Notes under the pieces: generated by a model
Told to the model about the DNA's origin: nothing
Databases searched by the model: none
Seen by the model: the letters and a program-made list of their open reading frames with translations, nothing else
In this document: positions 8,533 through 16,596 of the stretch, in pieces
Layout: each line of letters starts with the position of its first letter
Numbering within the stretch: position 1 is the stretch's first letter
Translations under genes and position numbers: made by a program
Source: Arthrobacter sp. TMP15
GTDB lineage: Bacteria; Actinomycetota; Actinomycetes; Actinomycetales; Micrococcaceae
Direction: 5' to 3'
DNA: 64,000 nucleotides
NCBI RefSeq assembly: GCF_039529835.1
Contig: NZ_CP154262.1
Coordinates: forward strand, 3,534,001 to 3,598,000

Positions 8533-9627
8533 TTAGCCTTGCCCGGCGCTCCACTGTGCAAGTTCCGCCAGCAATTCCTCCTTGCGGGTTTTCGTGGCAA
8601 AAGAGGAACGGATGGAGTTTGCCGCCAGTTTCTCCACCTTTTCCACAGTCCAACCAAATTCGGCTACTAGGGCGGCAAAGTTATCCCCCACATGGCCACC
8701 AAAGTAGGCTGGATCATCAGAATTCACACACACGTTCATCCCTGCATCTATCATCTGAGGCAGCGGGTGGGCGGCCAATGTATCAACGGCACGCAGGCGC
8801 ACATTGGACAGCGGACAAACAGTCAAGGGAACCTGCTCCGCGACAAGTCTCTTGACCAGGAATTTATCTTCCACGGCCCTAATGCCATGGTCGATCCGCT
8901 CAATACCGAGCAGATTCAGAGCGTCTTCAACATAGCTTGGAGGCCCTTCTTCCCCGGCGTGAGCCACCAGTCGCAGACCTGCCACAGCAGCCCGCTTATA
9001 GAGCCGAATGAACTTCGACGGCGGATTTCCCACCTCGGCCGAGTCCAGGCCAATACCAATGATGGGCGCTTCCATCTCCAACAGTGCTTCCAAAACCACC
9101 AGCGCCGACTCCTCAGACTCATCCCGCAGGAAGGCCGCAATCAAGGCCGTGCTGATACCAAAGTCAGCCTCGCTGGAAGCTAGGACACCCGCAATACCGT
9201 TAACCGCCGTCGACAATTCCACACCGCGCACCAGATGGGCCTGCGGATCAAACATGATCTCCGCATGGCGCACCCCATGTTCTTGGGCGCGGCGCAGATA
9301 AGCGCGCGTCATATCTGCAAAATCGGCTTCCGTGATGAGCACAGCCATATTGGCGTAATACAGGTTCAGGAATGACTGCAGATCGCTGAAATCATATTGC
9401 TCCCGCAGTAAATCCAGTGTTGGGAATGGCAACGTGATGCCATTGCGGGCTGCCAGCTCCAGGATTAATTCCGGTTCAAGTGTGCCCTCAATGTGCAGGT
9501 GCAGCTCGGCTTTGGGCAACGTTGCAAGGACCCCAAGGTCAACGGAGCCGGCATTAGTGGACACGGCATTAGTGGACCCGGTACTAGTGGACACAGGGGC
9601 AAGGGACGGATCAGGTGCTTGGGTCAT
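8533..9627 (-). CDS. add: Adenine/adenosine deaminase (metal-dependent hydrolase)
   Basis: Purine deaminase of the amidohydrolase fold. Metal and catalytic residues are visible: H43 and H45 (LHLHIEG), H223 and E226 (VAHAGEE), H247 and D304-D305. The SDDPAYFGG sequence around D304 is typical of the adenine deaminase branch (as in fungal Aah1), where adenosine deaminases usually show a TDDP variant, so adenine may be the true substrate. Residues 13-28 are a low-complexity ST-rich leader made by a 15-bp tandem repeat; the real domain begins near residue 30. The next gene upstream ends nine bases before the start. Confidence 0.85.
   Translation of the reverse strand: MTQAPDPSLAPVSTSTGSTNAVSTNAGSVDLGVLATLPKAELHLHIEGTLEPELILELAARNGITLPFPTLDLLREQYDFSDLQSFLNLYYANMAVLITEADFADMTRAYLRRAQEHGVRHAEIMFDPQAHLVRGVELSTAVNGIAGVLASSEADFGISTALIAAFLRDESEESALVVLEALLEMEAPIIGIGLDSAEVGNPPSKFIRLYKRAAVAGLRLVAHAGEEGPPSYVEDALNLLGIERIDHGIRAVEDKFLVKRLVAEQVPLTVCPLSNVRLRAVDTLAAHPLPQMIDAGMNVCVNSDDPAYFGGHVGDNFAALVAEFGWTVEKVEKLAANSIRSSFATKTRKEELLAELAQWSAGQG
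9553..9597. repeat. Three 15-bp tandem repeats in the deaminase N-terminus
   Basis: Three near-identical 15-bp units, each containing CATTAGTGGA or CTAGTGGA, encode the repeated STNA/STGSTN segment of the deaminase leader. The unit length keeps frame, so copy-number change would only alter the length of a probably disordered N-terminus. Confidence 0.7.
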
Positions 9628-9636
9628 GGCGTCAGT

Positions 9637-10743
9637 CTACTTTCGAACGGGACCGACCGTCAGGAAAGGTGAACGCTCGGCCTTGAACAGTTTGGCGATG
9701 AGCTTAGGATCCACGATTTCGGTCCGGATCACCTCGCTCAGGGCCTGCGCCGTGGTGGCCGTCCCAGTCCGCCGTCGAACTTCTTTACGCAACTCATCCA
9801 GTACCGCATCAGAGAGAATCATCTCCAGCAGCACTCCCGGCTCGGTGGCCGCGCGGTGCCGCCACACTTCGTCAATACGGCGCCGCTTCAGCGCCTCCTT
9901 GTGCAACAAGAACATCATTTCGGTTTTTTCTGCCAGAGATGCCGGCCCCAACAGATCCACTTCAAAGGCCATATCAACCACAACCGGTAGGCCGCCTGTG
10001 AGGTGGTAGGCCTGCCACACCGCCCCGTTGGTGAGAACCATCCACTCCACGCCTTCGTTGACCGCATACATCAGGACTTGACGCAGGTGGCGTTCATTGA
10101 GTTTCTGGCTAATCCGCTTGACTTCAATGAAGGCCACCATTTGTTTGTCTATACGGACCCCGTAATCCGCAAAGTCCGCCTTCACCATGTATTCGGTGGT
10201 GAGATCCTTAAATTTGTCATAGTCCAAGCCCTCGCACAGCATGTCAGTGACAACCATTCGGGTGTCACCTTCATTGGCGTCGCGAGCCCGCAACGCTTCA
10301 AGCGGCTTGATGTACCGCTTGATGGCATCGTGGACCTGCTCAATTGCTGCAATCTCCCATTTGGGCATCCGAACTGCGGGTGCAGAGGTTGCTTGCGCTG
10401 GGTGACTCGCCGGCTCATTTGTTACTTGGGCAACTTTGTCTTCAGGCACGACGGCGGGCGGTGCAGTTTCGCTGCAGGCAGGCGTACGTAGCTCATCTGG
10501 CAGGTGCAGATGCGGGTCAGCAACACCAAAAGCCGCTTGTTTGAGCATCCAACTGATGGTGGGTTCCCACAGCTGGATCAAGTCTGCACCCGCCCCGTCG
10601 ATAGCAACTATCTTGGTGCGCGCAATGGATTCCAAATGGTGGCGATCCGGTGCCTGGCCACCGGTGCTGGCGAGCTCTTCGGCCCACCGCATCAGAATAT
10701 CGAGCCTGTTTTGACCTTTAGCGTCAAGCGAAATCTCATTCAT
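9637..10743 (-). CDS. HsdR_N-like (predicted type IV restriction nuclease) protein, solitary
   Basis: A 368-residue protein whose central region (about 135-255) matches the HsdR_N / COG2810 type of PD-(D/E)xK nuclease: a VTDMLCEGLDYD helix, then ADFADYGVRID (D193) and VAFIEVKR (E207, K209), then RQVLMYAVNEGVEWMVLTNGAVWQAYHL. The D and ExK residues form the catalytic pattern. Residues 85-125 are a Pro/Ala-rich linker. No helicase, methylase or specificity subunit is nearby, so it is not part of a complete restriction system here. Whether it cuts DNA or has been reused is unknown. Confidence 0.75.
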   Translation of the reverse strand: MNEISLDAKGQNRLDILMRWAEELASTGGQAPDRHHLESIARTKIVAIDGAGADLIQLWEPTISWMLKQAAFGVADPHLHLPDELRTPACSETAPPAVVPEDKVAQVTNEPASHPAQATSAPAVRMPKWEIAAIEQVHDAIKRYIKPLEALRARDANEGDTRMVVTDMLCEGLDYDKFKDLTTEYMVKADFADYGVRIDKQMVAFIEVKRISQKLNERHLRQVLMYAVNEGVEWMVLTNGAVWQAYHLTGGLPVVVDMAFEVDLLGPASLAEKTEMMFLLHKEALKRRRIDEVWRHRAATEPGVLLEMILSDAVLDELRKEVRRRTGTATTAQALSEVIRTEIVDPKLIAKLFKAERSPFLTVGPVRK

Positions 10744-11004
10744 TACTCAAAACCCCCGTTTCTTTGCAAGCCTAGGGCACTCCTAGGCTCATGAGGACGC
10801 GTAAGGCAGTATGGTGTTGCAACTTCGCAGATCAAAATGGAACTTTCTCCGGCTCCCAACCATTAGGCATATATAAGGTGAATGGAGATAATTGACTTTG
10901 AACGATCCGCGCGTGAGCTGTCGGGCCGCGTGCGGCTGTACCCACTTTGACCACAAATCCCTGGTGCACATCCGACAGGGAGCTTTTGAGGAGATTTTCA
11001 GCGC
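10744..11004. other. Divergent intergenic region before the Ter operon
   Basis: A 261-bp stretch between the HsdR_N-like gene (minus) and terC (plus). It must hold both promoters. An AT-rich patch around 10866-10900 (CATATATAAGG, then ATAATTGACTTTG) is the likeliest promoter area for the Ter operon, but no clear -35/-10 pair could be fixed. GAGGAG at 10988-10993 is the terC ribosome site. Confidence 0.45.
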
Positions 11005-12123
11005 GTGTTCATGAAAACTTTTGGCTGGTCCTTCGGGATCACCGCGGTGGCACTGGTTGTCGCCTACTTCTACGGCGGCTTTCAAGCCCTGATCCTTTGC
11101 GCCATTCTGGGTGTTTTGGAGATCAGTCTCAGTTTTGACAATGCTGTAGTGAACGCGCGAATTCTAGAAAAAATGAACGAGTTCTGGCAGAAAATCTTCC
11201 TCACGGTGGGTATTCTCATCGCCGTTGTTGGCATGCGCGTGGCATTCCCCTTGTTGATTGTGGGCGTCACCGCCAACCTAAACCCGGTGGAAGCCATTAA
11301 ACTCGCCTTGGAAAAGGGCGACATCCACACTGCCGGCAGCTACGCCTACCTGCTCCATGATGCCCACCCCCAGATTGCCGCATTTGGTGGCGTCTTCCTG
11401 CTCATGCTGTTCCTTGATTTCATGTTTGAAGAGCGCGAGATCCACTGGCTGGGGTTCCTGGAAAAGCCACTGGCGGTTATTGGCCGCCTGCACGGCGCCT
11501 CCATGGCAATCGCCCTGCTCATCCTCGTCGCCTCAGCCGTCATGGTCCGCCCGGGCAAAGAAGTGGATGTGCTTATTGCCGGCATCTTGGGCATGATTAC
11601 TTATGTACTCGTAAACGGACTTGGTGACATGTTTGACGTTGACGGGGACGGTGAAACCGATGCCCAAGATACCGACGCAACAGCGGCAAAAATTGCGAAG
11701 AAAGCCAATAAAGGCGTCGGCAAGGCTGTTGGTAAAGCTGCTTTCATGTTGTTCCTGTACTTGGAAGTCATCGACGCATCGTTCTCATTCGACGGCGTTA
11801 TTGGCGCCTTCGCCATCACCTCCGACCCCATCATCATCGCCTTGGGCCTTGGTTTGATCGGCGCTATCTTCGTCCGATCACTGACCGTGTTCCTCGTGCG
11901 TGAAGGCACACTCGATGACTTTGAATACTTAGATCATGGTGCACACTGGGCCATCGGTGCACTCTCCGTCATCCTTCTATTGACCATTAGCTTCGAAGTC
12001 AATGAAGTTATCACCGGAGTTATTGGCCTTGTCTTCATTGGCGCCGCCTTCATATCCTCAATTGTTCGAAACAAACGCGCAGCTGCGGCCGATTCACACA
12101 GGGTGGAACAACTCTCCAGCTAG
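11005..12123 (+). CDS. terC: TerC/DUF475-type integral membrane protein
   Basis: A polytopic membrane protein (about eight or nine hydrophobic segments, 372 residues) of the DUF475 branch of the TerC superfamily. The paired signature motifs are present: SLSFDNAVVN at 41-50 and DASFSFDGVIGAF starting at 257, whose acidic residues lie within membrane segments and are thought to handle metal ions. Between them, near residue 211, a cytoplasmic loop reads DVDGDGETDAQD and resembles an EF-hand calcium loop. The GTG start has a GAGGAG ribosome site 11 bases upstream; an ATG six bases on is less well spaced. First gene of the Ter operon; TerC-type proteins are proposed to anchor TerD proteins at the membrane. 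Confidence 0.88.
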   Translation: MFMKTFGWSFGITAVALVVAYFYGGFQALILCAILGVLEISLSFDNAVVNARILEKMNEFWQKIFLTVGILIAVVGMRVAFPLLIVGVTANLNPVEAIKLALEKGDIHTAGSYAYLLHDAHPQIAAFGGVFLLMLFLDFMFEEREIHWLGFLEKPLAVIGRLHGASMAIALLILVASAVMVRPGKEVDVLIAGILGMITYVLVNGLGDMFDVDGDGETDAQDTDATAAKIAKKANKGVGKAVGKAAFMLFLYLEVIDASFSFDGVIGAFAITSDPIIIALGLGLIGAIFVRSLTVFLVREGTLDDFEYLDHGAHWAIGALSVILLLTISFEVNEVITGVIGLVFIGAAFISSIVRNKRAAAADSHRVEQLSS

Positions 12124-12160
12124 CGCATCCACAATATATTTTTTAAAGGAGCACAACACT

Positions 12161-12754
12161 ATGGGACTTAGTTTGCAAAAGGGCCAAACCCTTTCACTGA
12201 AGAAGAACGACGGCGCTTCCCTCACCCGGGTGCGGATGGGCTTGGGCTGGGATACTGCAGCCCCCGTCAAGCGCGGACTGTTTGGTGGCCTGAAGAAGGC
12301 TCCCGATGTTGATTTAGACGCTTCGGCCATTTTCTTTGACGGCAGCGGCAAGGCCGTTGACACGGTGTTCTTCAACCAGCTGCAGAGTAAAGATGGCTCC
12401 ACTAAGCACACAGGCGACAACCTCACCGGTGAAGGCGACGGCGATGACGAGACCATCTTGGTAGACCTGTCAAAAGTCTCTCCCGCTGTTTCCCAGATTG
12501 TGTTTGTCATTAGCAGCTACAGCCGCCAGACCTTCGACACCATTGAAAACGCGTTCTGCCGCCTTGTGGATGATTCAACGGCCGGCACCCCCGAGGTTGC
12601 CCGGTTCCAGCTGACCGATGCGGGCACCCACACAGCCATGATCATGGCCAAGGTCTCCCGTGAAGACTCAGGCTGGAAGTTCACGGCCATTGGTGAGCGT
12701 GCCAACGGCCGCACGGCAATGGACTTGATCCAGCCGGCAGCCAACGCCCTGTAG
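12161..12754 (+). CDS. TerD-family calcium-binding stress protein (copy 1)
   Basis: TerD-domain protein of 197 residues. The start is the ATG at 12161, preceded by AAAGGAG; an in-frame start at 12002 would overlap terC. The domain's two acidic calcium-binding stretches are intact: VDLDASAIFFD (residues 50-60) and TGEGDGDDE (89-97). A family-typical MGLGWD precedes them at 26-31. It differs from the next two copies by an insertion, KRGLFGGLKKAP (residues 37-48), and by a C-terminus rich in Ala, so it is a distinct paralogue. TerD proteins act in tellurite, phage and oxidative stress responses, and some bind calcium tightly. Confidence 0.93.
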   Translation: MGLSLQKGQTLSLKKNDGASLTRVRMGLGWDTAAPVKRGLFGGLKKAPDVDLDASAIFFDGSGKAVDTVFFNQLQSKDGSTKHTGDNLTGEGDGDDETILVDLSKVSPAVSQIVFVISSYSRQTFDTIENAFCRLVDDSTAGTPEVARFQLTDAGTHTAMIMAKVSREDSGWKFTAIGERANGRTAMDLIQPAANAL

Positions 12755-12835
12755 GGTATCGCCCAACGCATTTGGTTTTATTTATTAGCGCGTCTTAGCA
12801 ATTCACGTCTTCGTTATTAAAGGAGTTCAGTTTCC

Positions 12836-13417
12836 ATGGCATCTTTGACACTATCCAAGGGCGGCAACCTTTCCCTGACCAAGGCAGACCCCGGTCTGCA
12901 GATGGCCATGGTGGGATTAGGCTGGGATCCACGCACCACCAGCGGCGATCAGTTCGATCTGGACGCATCGGCCATTTTGGTCACAAGCAGCGGCAAAGTC
13001 CGCAACAATGACGACTTCATTTTCTACAACCAGTTGGAGTCCAAGGATGGCTCAGTTGTTCACCAGGGTGACAACCGCACAGGTGAAGGCGACGGCGACG
13101 ACGAGCAGGTCCTCATCAACCTGGCAACAGTTTCCCCGGAAATTGAGCGTGTGGTCATTGTAGTTTCCATTGACCAGGCGGAAGCCCGCCACCAGAACTT
13201 TGGCCAGGTCCGCGACGCATACTGCCGCGTCGTCAACCAGAGCAACGAGCAAGAGATTGTTCGCTACGACCTCTCCGAGGATGCGGCATCGGAAACAACT
13301 ATGGTCTTCGCTGAGATTTACCGCAACGGCGCAGAATGGAAGTTCCGCGCAGTTGGTCAAGGCTACGCCAGCGGCCTGCACGGCATTGCAACTGACTACG
13401 GAATTGTTCTGGACTAG
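12836..13417 (+). CDS. terD: TerD-family calcium-binding stress protein (copy 2)
   Basis: A 193-residue canonical TerD protein. It has the N-terminal LTLSKGGNLSLTK, the GLGWDPR motif at 27-33, the acidic FDLDASA at 40-46, and TGEGDGDDEQ at 82-91, plus the C-terminal GYASGLHGIATDYG. The ribosome site AAAGGAG lies just before the ATG. It is very similar to copy 3, so the pair probably arose by tandem duplication. It is separated from copy 1 by 81 bp and from copy 3 by 84 bp containing a strong hairpin. Confidence 0.95.
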   Translation: MASLTLSKGGNLSLTKADPGLQMAMVGLGWDPRTTSGDQFDLDASAILVTSSGKVRNNDDFIFYNQLESKDGSVVHQGDNRTGEGDGDDEQVLINLATVSPEIERVVIVVSIDQAEARHQNFGQVRDAYCRVVNQSNEQEIVRYDLSEDAASETTMVFAEIYRNGAEWKFRAVGQGYASGLHGIATDYGIVLD

Positions 13418-13424
13418 TTCCACT

Positions 13425-13453
13425 GCTGGTGGGCGGCTCAGCCGCCCACCAGC
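13425..13453 (+). terminator. Intercistronic hairpin between terD copies 2 and 3
   Basis: A perfect 13-bp GC-rich stem (13425-13437 with 13441-13453) around a 3-base loop, eight bases after the terD copy 2 stop. There is no T-run after it and the operon clearly continues, so it is more likely an mRNA-stabilising or partial attenuating structure than a full terminator. Confidence 0.7.
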
Positions 13454-13501
13454 CACTGCTTTACCAACCACCGGACATCCACAATGTAAGGACTAGATTT
13501 C

Positions 13502-14083
13502 ATGGCTGGACTCACGCTTGCAAAAGGCAACAACCTTTCTTTGACCAAAACCGATCCGGGCCTGCAGAAAGCACTCGTTGGTTTGGGCTGGGATCCGCGC
13601 ACCACCACAGGTGAGGCTTTTGACCTCGACGCGTCCGCGCTGCTCGTTGGAGCCACGGGCAAGGTCCGCTCAGGTGATGACTTCATCTTCTACAACCAGC
13701 CAGCTGCCAAGGACGGTTCAGTCACCCACCTTGGTGACAACCGTTCGGGCGAAGGTGACGGCGATGACGAGCAGATTCTGATCGACCTCGCCAAGATCGC
13801 CGCAGATGTTGAGCGCGTAGTCATCGTTGTCTCCATTGACCAGGCAGATGTGCGCGGACAGAACTTCGGTCAAGTCCGCGGAGCTTACTGCCGTGTGGTC
13901 AACCAGGGCAGCGAACAAGAAATTGTTCGTTTTGACCTCAGCGAGGATGCTGCGCCGGAAACCTCCATGCTGTTCGCAGAAATTTACCGCAACGGCACCG
14001 AATGGAAGTTCAAAGCAGTGGGCCAGGGTTACGCCTCCGGCCTGGCCGGAATTGTTGCCGACTTCGGTGTCCCGATGGGCTAA
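13502..14083 (+). CDS. terD: TerD-family calcium-binding stress protein (copy 3)
   Basis: A 193-residue TerD protein, close paralogue of copy 2. It starts MAGLTLAKGNNLSLTK and keeps GLGWDPR (27-33), FDLDASA (40-46) and SGEGDGDDEQ (82-91), as well as the C-terminal GYASGLAGIVADFG. All acidic residues expected to bind calcium are present. AAGGAC upstream is a plausible ribosome site. With two canonical and two divergent TerD proteins in one operon, the products may form mixed assemblies. Confidence 0.95.
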   Translation: MAGLTLAKGNNLSLTKTDPGLQKALVGLGWDPRTTTGEAFDLDASALLVGATGKVRSGDDFIFYNQPAAKDGSVTHLGDNRSGEGDGDDEQILIDLAKIAADVERVVIVVSIDQADVRGQNFGQVRGAYCRVVNQGSEQEIVRFDLSEDAAPETSMLFAEIYRNGTEWKFKAVGQGYASGLAGIVADFGVPMG

Positions 14084-14170
14084 TCCCCAGTTCCTCCCAA
14101 GCGGAGCCGCTGACACGTGTCCACTCGGGCCCGAACCTGTGAGCCCACCATCAGTTATTGCGTTGGTGAC

Positions 14171-14208
14171 AGTCCGCCGCCACAGCCTCTTGGGTGTGAC
14201 GGCGGACT
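14171..14208 (+). promoter_or_regulatory. Hairpin in the terD-telA gap
   Basis: A 14-bp stem with one mismatch (14171-14184 with 14195-14208, core GTCCGCCG/CGGCGGAC) lies 53 bases before the telA start, in a 178-bp gap that is the longest in the operon. It may attenuate or process the transcript, or mark where a second promoter drives telA and the distal genes. Confidence 0.5.
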
Positions 14209-14261
14209 TCGCCCGTAAATCACCACCAGCTACCCTTGCTACTGGAAAATTGGATATCACA

Positions 14262-15455
14262 ATGACTTCACCACTAACACCCCCCACTGAATCCGAAACA
14301 GCGCTTGTTTTGAAGGCTCCGGACGCCCCTGACATTGTTGTGGCCGACGAAGCTCCCGGCATGGTTCCCGTTCCTGCGGAACGTCAGAGCGAAATCAACC
14401 GTCAGGCCAAAGAATACATCGCCGAAATAGCGGCCTTTGATGCGCGCAGCCCCGAGTTCACCACCAAAGTAGATGGCATTAGCAAGCTCGCCGGCAATGA
14501 AATGACCAACTCAGCAGGCGCCTCAAGCCGTATGCTGGAGCGCTCGTCAACGTCAGTCTCCGGAGCTAAAAAAAGTGGCAATAGTGCCCAGGCCCAGGTC
14601 GCTGGCACGCTAAACGATCTGCGCTCAACCGTTGAAGACCTGACGCCCAATAACGCCGATCTTAGTGTGGGCCGGAAAATTCTTGGTTTCATCCCTGGCG
14701 GCAACAAGCTGGCAAAATATTTTCAAAAGTACGAGTCAGCGCAGACCCAAATTGATGCCATTATCAAGTCGCTCATGACCGGTCAGGATGAACTCCTGAA
14801 GGACAATGCCTCGCTGGCCGGGGAAAAGGTCAAGCTATGGGAAACCATGCAGAGCTTAAGTGAATACGCAGTGTTCGCCAAGGCCTTGGATGGCGCCTGT
14901 GTTGAAAAAATTGACGCCACGCGCGCTTCAGGCCAGATTGAGCAGGCCCAAAAGCTTGAAGCCGATGTCCTTTTCCCCATTCGTCAGCGCCACCAAGACA
15001 TCCTGACTCAGCTTGCAGTCTCCGTGCAGGGCTACCTGGCCATGGATCTGATCCGCAAGAACAACCTTGAGCTCATCAAGGGCGTTGACAGGGCCCGCAC
15101 CACCACCATTTCTGCGCTTCGCACCGCCGTGATCGTGGCCCAGGCACTGGCCAACCAGAAGATGGTTCTTGATCAGATTGATGCCATCAACACCACCACG
15201 AATAACATGATCCTGAAAACTTCTGAGATGCTCAAGGATCAGACAGTACGTATTCACCAGCAAGCCTCCAGCTCCGGAGTCAGCGTTGAAACGTTGCAGA
15301 AGGCCTTCGACAACGTGTTTGAGACCATGGATGCCATTGATACGTTCCGGGCTTCGGCAGCCAAGAACATGGAAGGAACCGTGAACGCGCTGGAGAGTGG
15401 ATTGGCTAAGGCCAAGCCGTACCTGGAGCGTTCACGCCAGTCTGAACGGGAGTAG
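14262..15455 (+). CDS. telA: TelA-like toxic anion resistance protein
   Basis: A 397-residue soluble, mostly helical protein of the TelA family, found with Ter genes in many bacteria and linked to resistance to tellurite and some toxins and antibiotics. Recognisable segments are LSVGRKILGFIPGGNKLAKYF (residues about 140-160), a long heptad-rich helix region, and RQRHQDILTQLAVSVQGYLAMDLIRKNN, which is diagnostic. The start chosen is the ATG at 14262; the frame is open upstream but only into terD-overlapping sequence. No strong ribosome site is visible. The biochemical activity of TelA is unknown. Confidence 0.92.
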   Translation: MTSPLTPPTESETALVLKAPDAPDIVVADEAPGMVPVPAERQSEINRQAKEYIAEIAAFDARSPEFTTKVDGISKLAGNEMTNSAGASSRMLERSSTSVSGAKKSGNSAQAQVAGTLNDLRSTVEDLTPNNADLSVGRKILGFIPGGNKLAKYFQKYESAQTQIDAIIKSLMTGQDELLKDNASLAGEKVKLWETMQSLSEYAVFAKALDGACVEKIDATRASGQIEQAQKLEADVLFPIRQRHQDILTQLAVSVQGYLAMDLIRKNNLELIKGVDRARTTTISALRTAVIVAQALANQKMVLDQIDAINTTTNNMILKTSEMLKDQTVRIHQQASSSGVSVETLQKAFDNVFETMDAIDTFRASAAKNMEGTVNALESGLAKAKPYLERSRQSERE

Positions 15456-15490
15456 CCTAGAACGTACGACGACGAAGCAAGGGTTATGCA

Positions 15491-16048
15491 ATGATTGGCC
15501 GTTTTGTGGGGGGCATGTTTGGCGGTGGTGCCGCACAGCAGCTTCCTGACCGCCCCGCAGTTGATCCAGTGGCAGAGGAAATCTCCCAGATGGGTGCCGC
15601 TGTAGATACTCTGCGCGCTGCCGTGCGCAGGTCTGGAAGCAAGCTGCCACCATTATTGACGTCCCAGCTACGTCATTTAGGGGATCTCATGCGCGTCACA
15701 GTTGCCGACATCAGTGTGCGGGGCTGTTCTACGGAGCAACGAGTGTTGCTGAACGCAATGATTTGTAGTTATGTTCCCACCCCGTTGCAGGCGTATCTGG
15801 GGCTACCACCCTCACATCACGATGAGGAGTCCCCTGCCACGTTTTTGTTTGCCGAGCAGCTGGCAACCCTTGAACAAACCCTTGCGGATCTGCTCAATCA
15901 GATTCGCATCGGCGCAGTGGAGGAACTCTCCACACACGGACGCTTCCTGGCGGATAAATTCTCCGAGCAGGACGCTGCCTTGCAACTTCACCAACCAGTT
16001 TCAGAAAGAGACCCATTGCGTTTGGAGGGCCAAAGTTGGCAGCATTAG
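15491..16048 (+). CDS. Uncharacterised protein of the Ter operon
   Basis: A 185-residue protein I do not recognise. It starts with a Gly-rich segment (MIGRFVGGMFGGGAAQQ), then is helical and soluble with no membrane segment. Residues about 30-150 look like a helical bundle (VDTLRAAVRRSG, LPPLLTSQLRHLGDLMRVT, FLFAEQLATLEQTLADLLNQI). It begins 36 bp after telA and its end overlaps the start of the divergent TerD gene by 13 bp, so it belongs to the operon. A partner of TelA is a reasonable guess from position alone. Confidence 0.7.
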   Translation: MIGRFVGGMFGGGAAQQLPDRPAVDPVAEEISQMGAAVDTLRAAVRRSGSKLPPLLTSQLRHLGDLMRVTVADISVRGCSTEQRVLLNAMICSYVPTPLQAYLGLPPSHHDEESPATFLFAEQLATLEQTLADLLNQIRIGAVEELSTHGRFLADKFSEQDAALQLHQPVSERDPLRLEGQSWQH

Positions 16049-16587
16049 TGGCGGGGGCGAATGCCGCCCTGACGGCTGAGAATCCCGGTCTTGACCACGT
16101 CTTAGTGGGCATGGGCTGGGACACCATCCCCAGTAACGGACCCCAAGCTGAGTTGGTTCCTTTCGCCCTCATGTGTGGTGCGGATGGCAGGGCCGTTTCC
16201 AACGAGCACTTGGTGTTTTTTAACCAGTTGGTCAGCGCCGATTCCTCAGTCACGTTCATCGGTGATGGGGATCAAGAACAAATTGATGTTGCGCTAAGCC
16301 AGGTACCTGAGGACATTACCAAGATCATTTTCTTGGTCTACGTGGATCCTGAATTTCGTGGGCAAGGCACTTTTGCGGCTGTACGCAGCGCCCATATCCG
16401 GGTTGCAACAGCGGATAACCGTGAGTTGGTGCGCTTCGATCTTTCGGCCGTGAAGCTTGAGACTGTCACGGCCATGATCTTTGGTGAGCTGTACAGGCAC
16501 CGCTCCGACTGGAAGTTTCGGGCACTGGGTCAGGGCTACAGCACAGGGTTGGCTGGAGTGGCCAAGGACTACGGAATCAGGCTGTAG
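16036..16587 (+). CDS. Divergent TerD-like protein lacking part of the acidic sites
   Basis: A 183-residue TerD-domain protein with the family's framework: VGMGWDTIP, HLVFFNQLVSADSSV, KIIFLVYVD, and a C-terminal GQGYSTGLAGVAKDYGIRL. The two calcium motifs have eroded: FDLDASA is replaced by LVPFALMC, and GEGDGDDEQ is shortened to GDGDQEQ. It is therefore unlikely to bind calcium as the canonical copies do. The TTG start has GGAGGG upstream and overlaps the previous gene, suggesting coupled translation. It may be a structural or regulatory partner in TerD assemblies. Confidence 0.82.
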   Translation: MAALVAGANAALTAENPGLDHVLVGMGWDTIPSNGPQAELVPFALMCGADGRAVSNEHLVFFNQLVSADSSVTFIGDGDQEQIDVALSQVPEDITKIIFLVYVDPEFRGQGTFAAVRSAHIRVATADNRELVRFDLSAVKLETVTAMIFGELYRHRSDWKFRALGQGYSTGLAGVAKDYGIRL

Positions 16588-16596
16588 AGCCATCCC

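Noticed and set aside
8533-10743. RADAR-like defence pair (deaminase beside a nuclease-like gene)
   Set aside because: The deaminase is a small adenine/adenosine-type enzyme and the neighbour lacks the large ATPase of RADAR; a nine-base gap on the same strand is not enough.
12002-12160. Extended N-terminus for TerD copy 1
   Set aside because: The extension overlaps terC in another frame; the ATG at 12161 has a good ribosome site and gives the normal TerD start.
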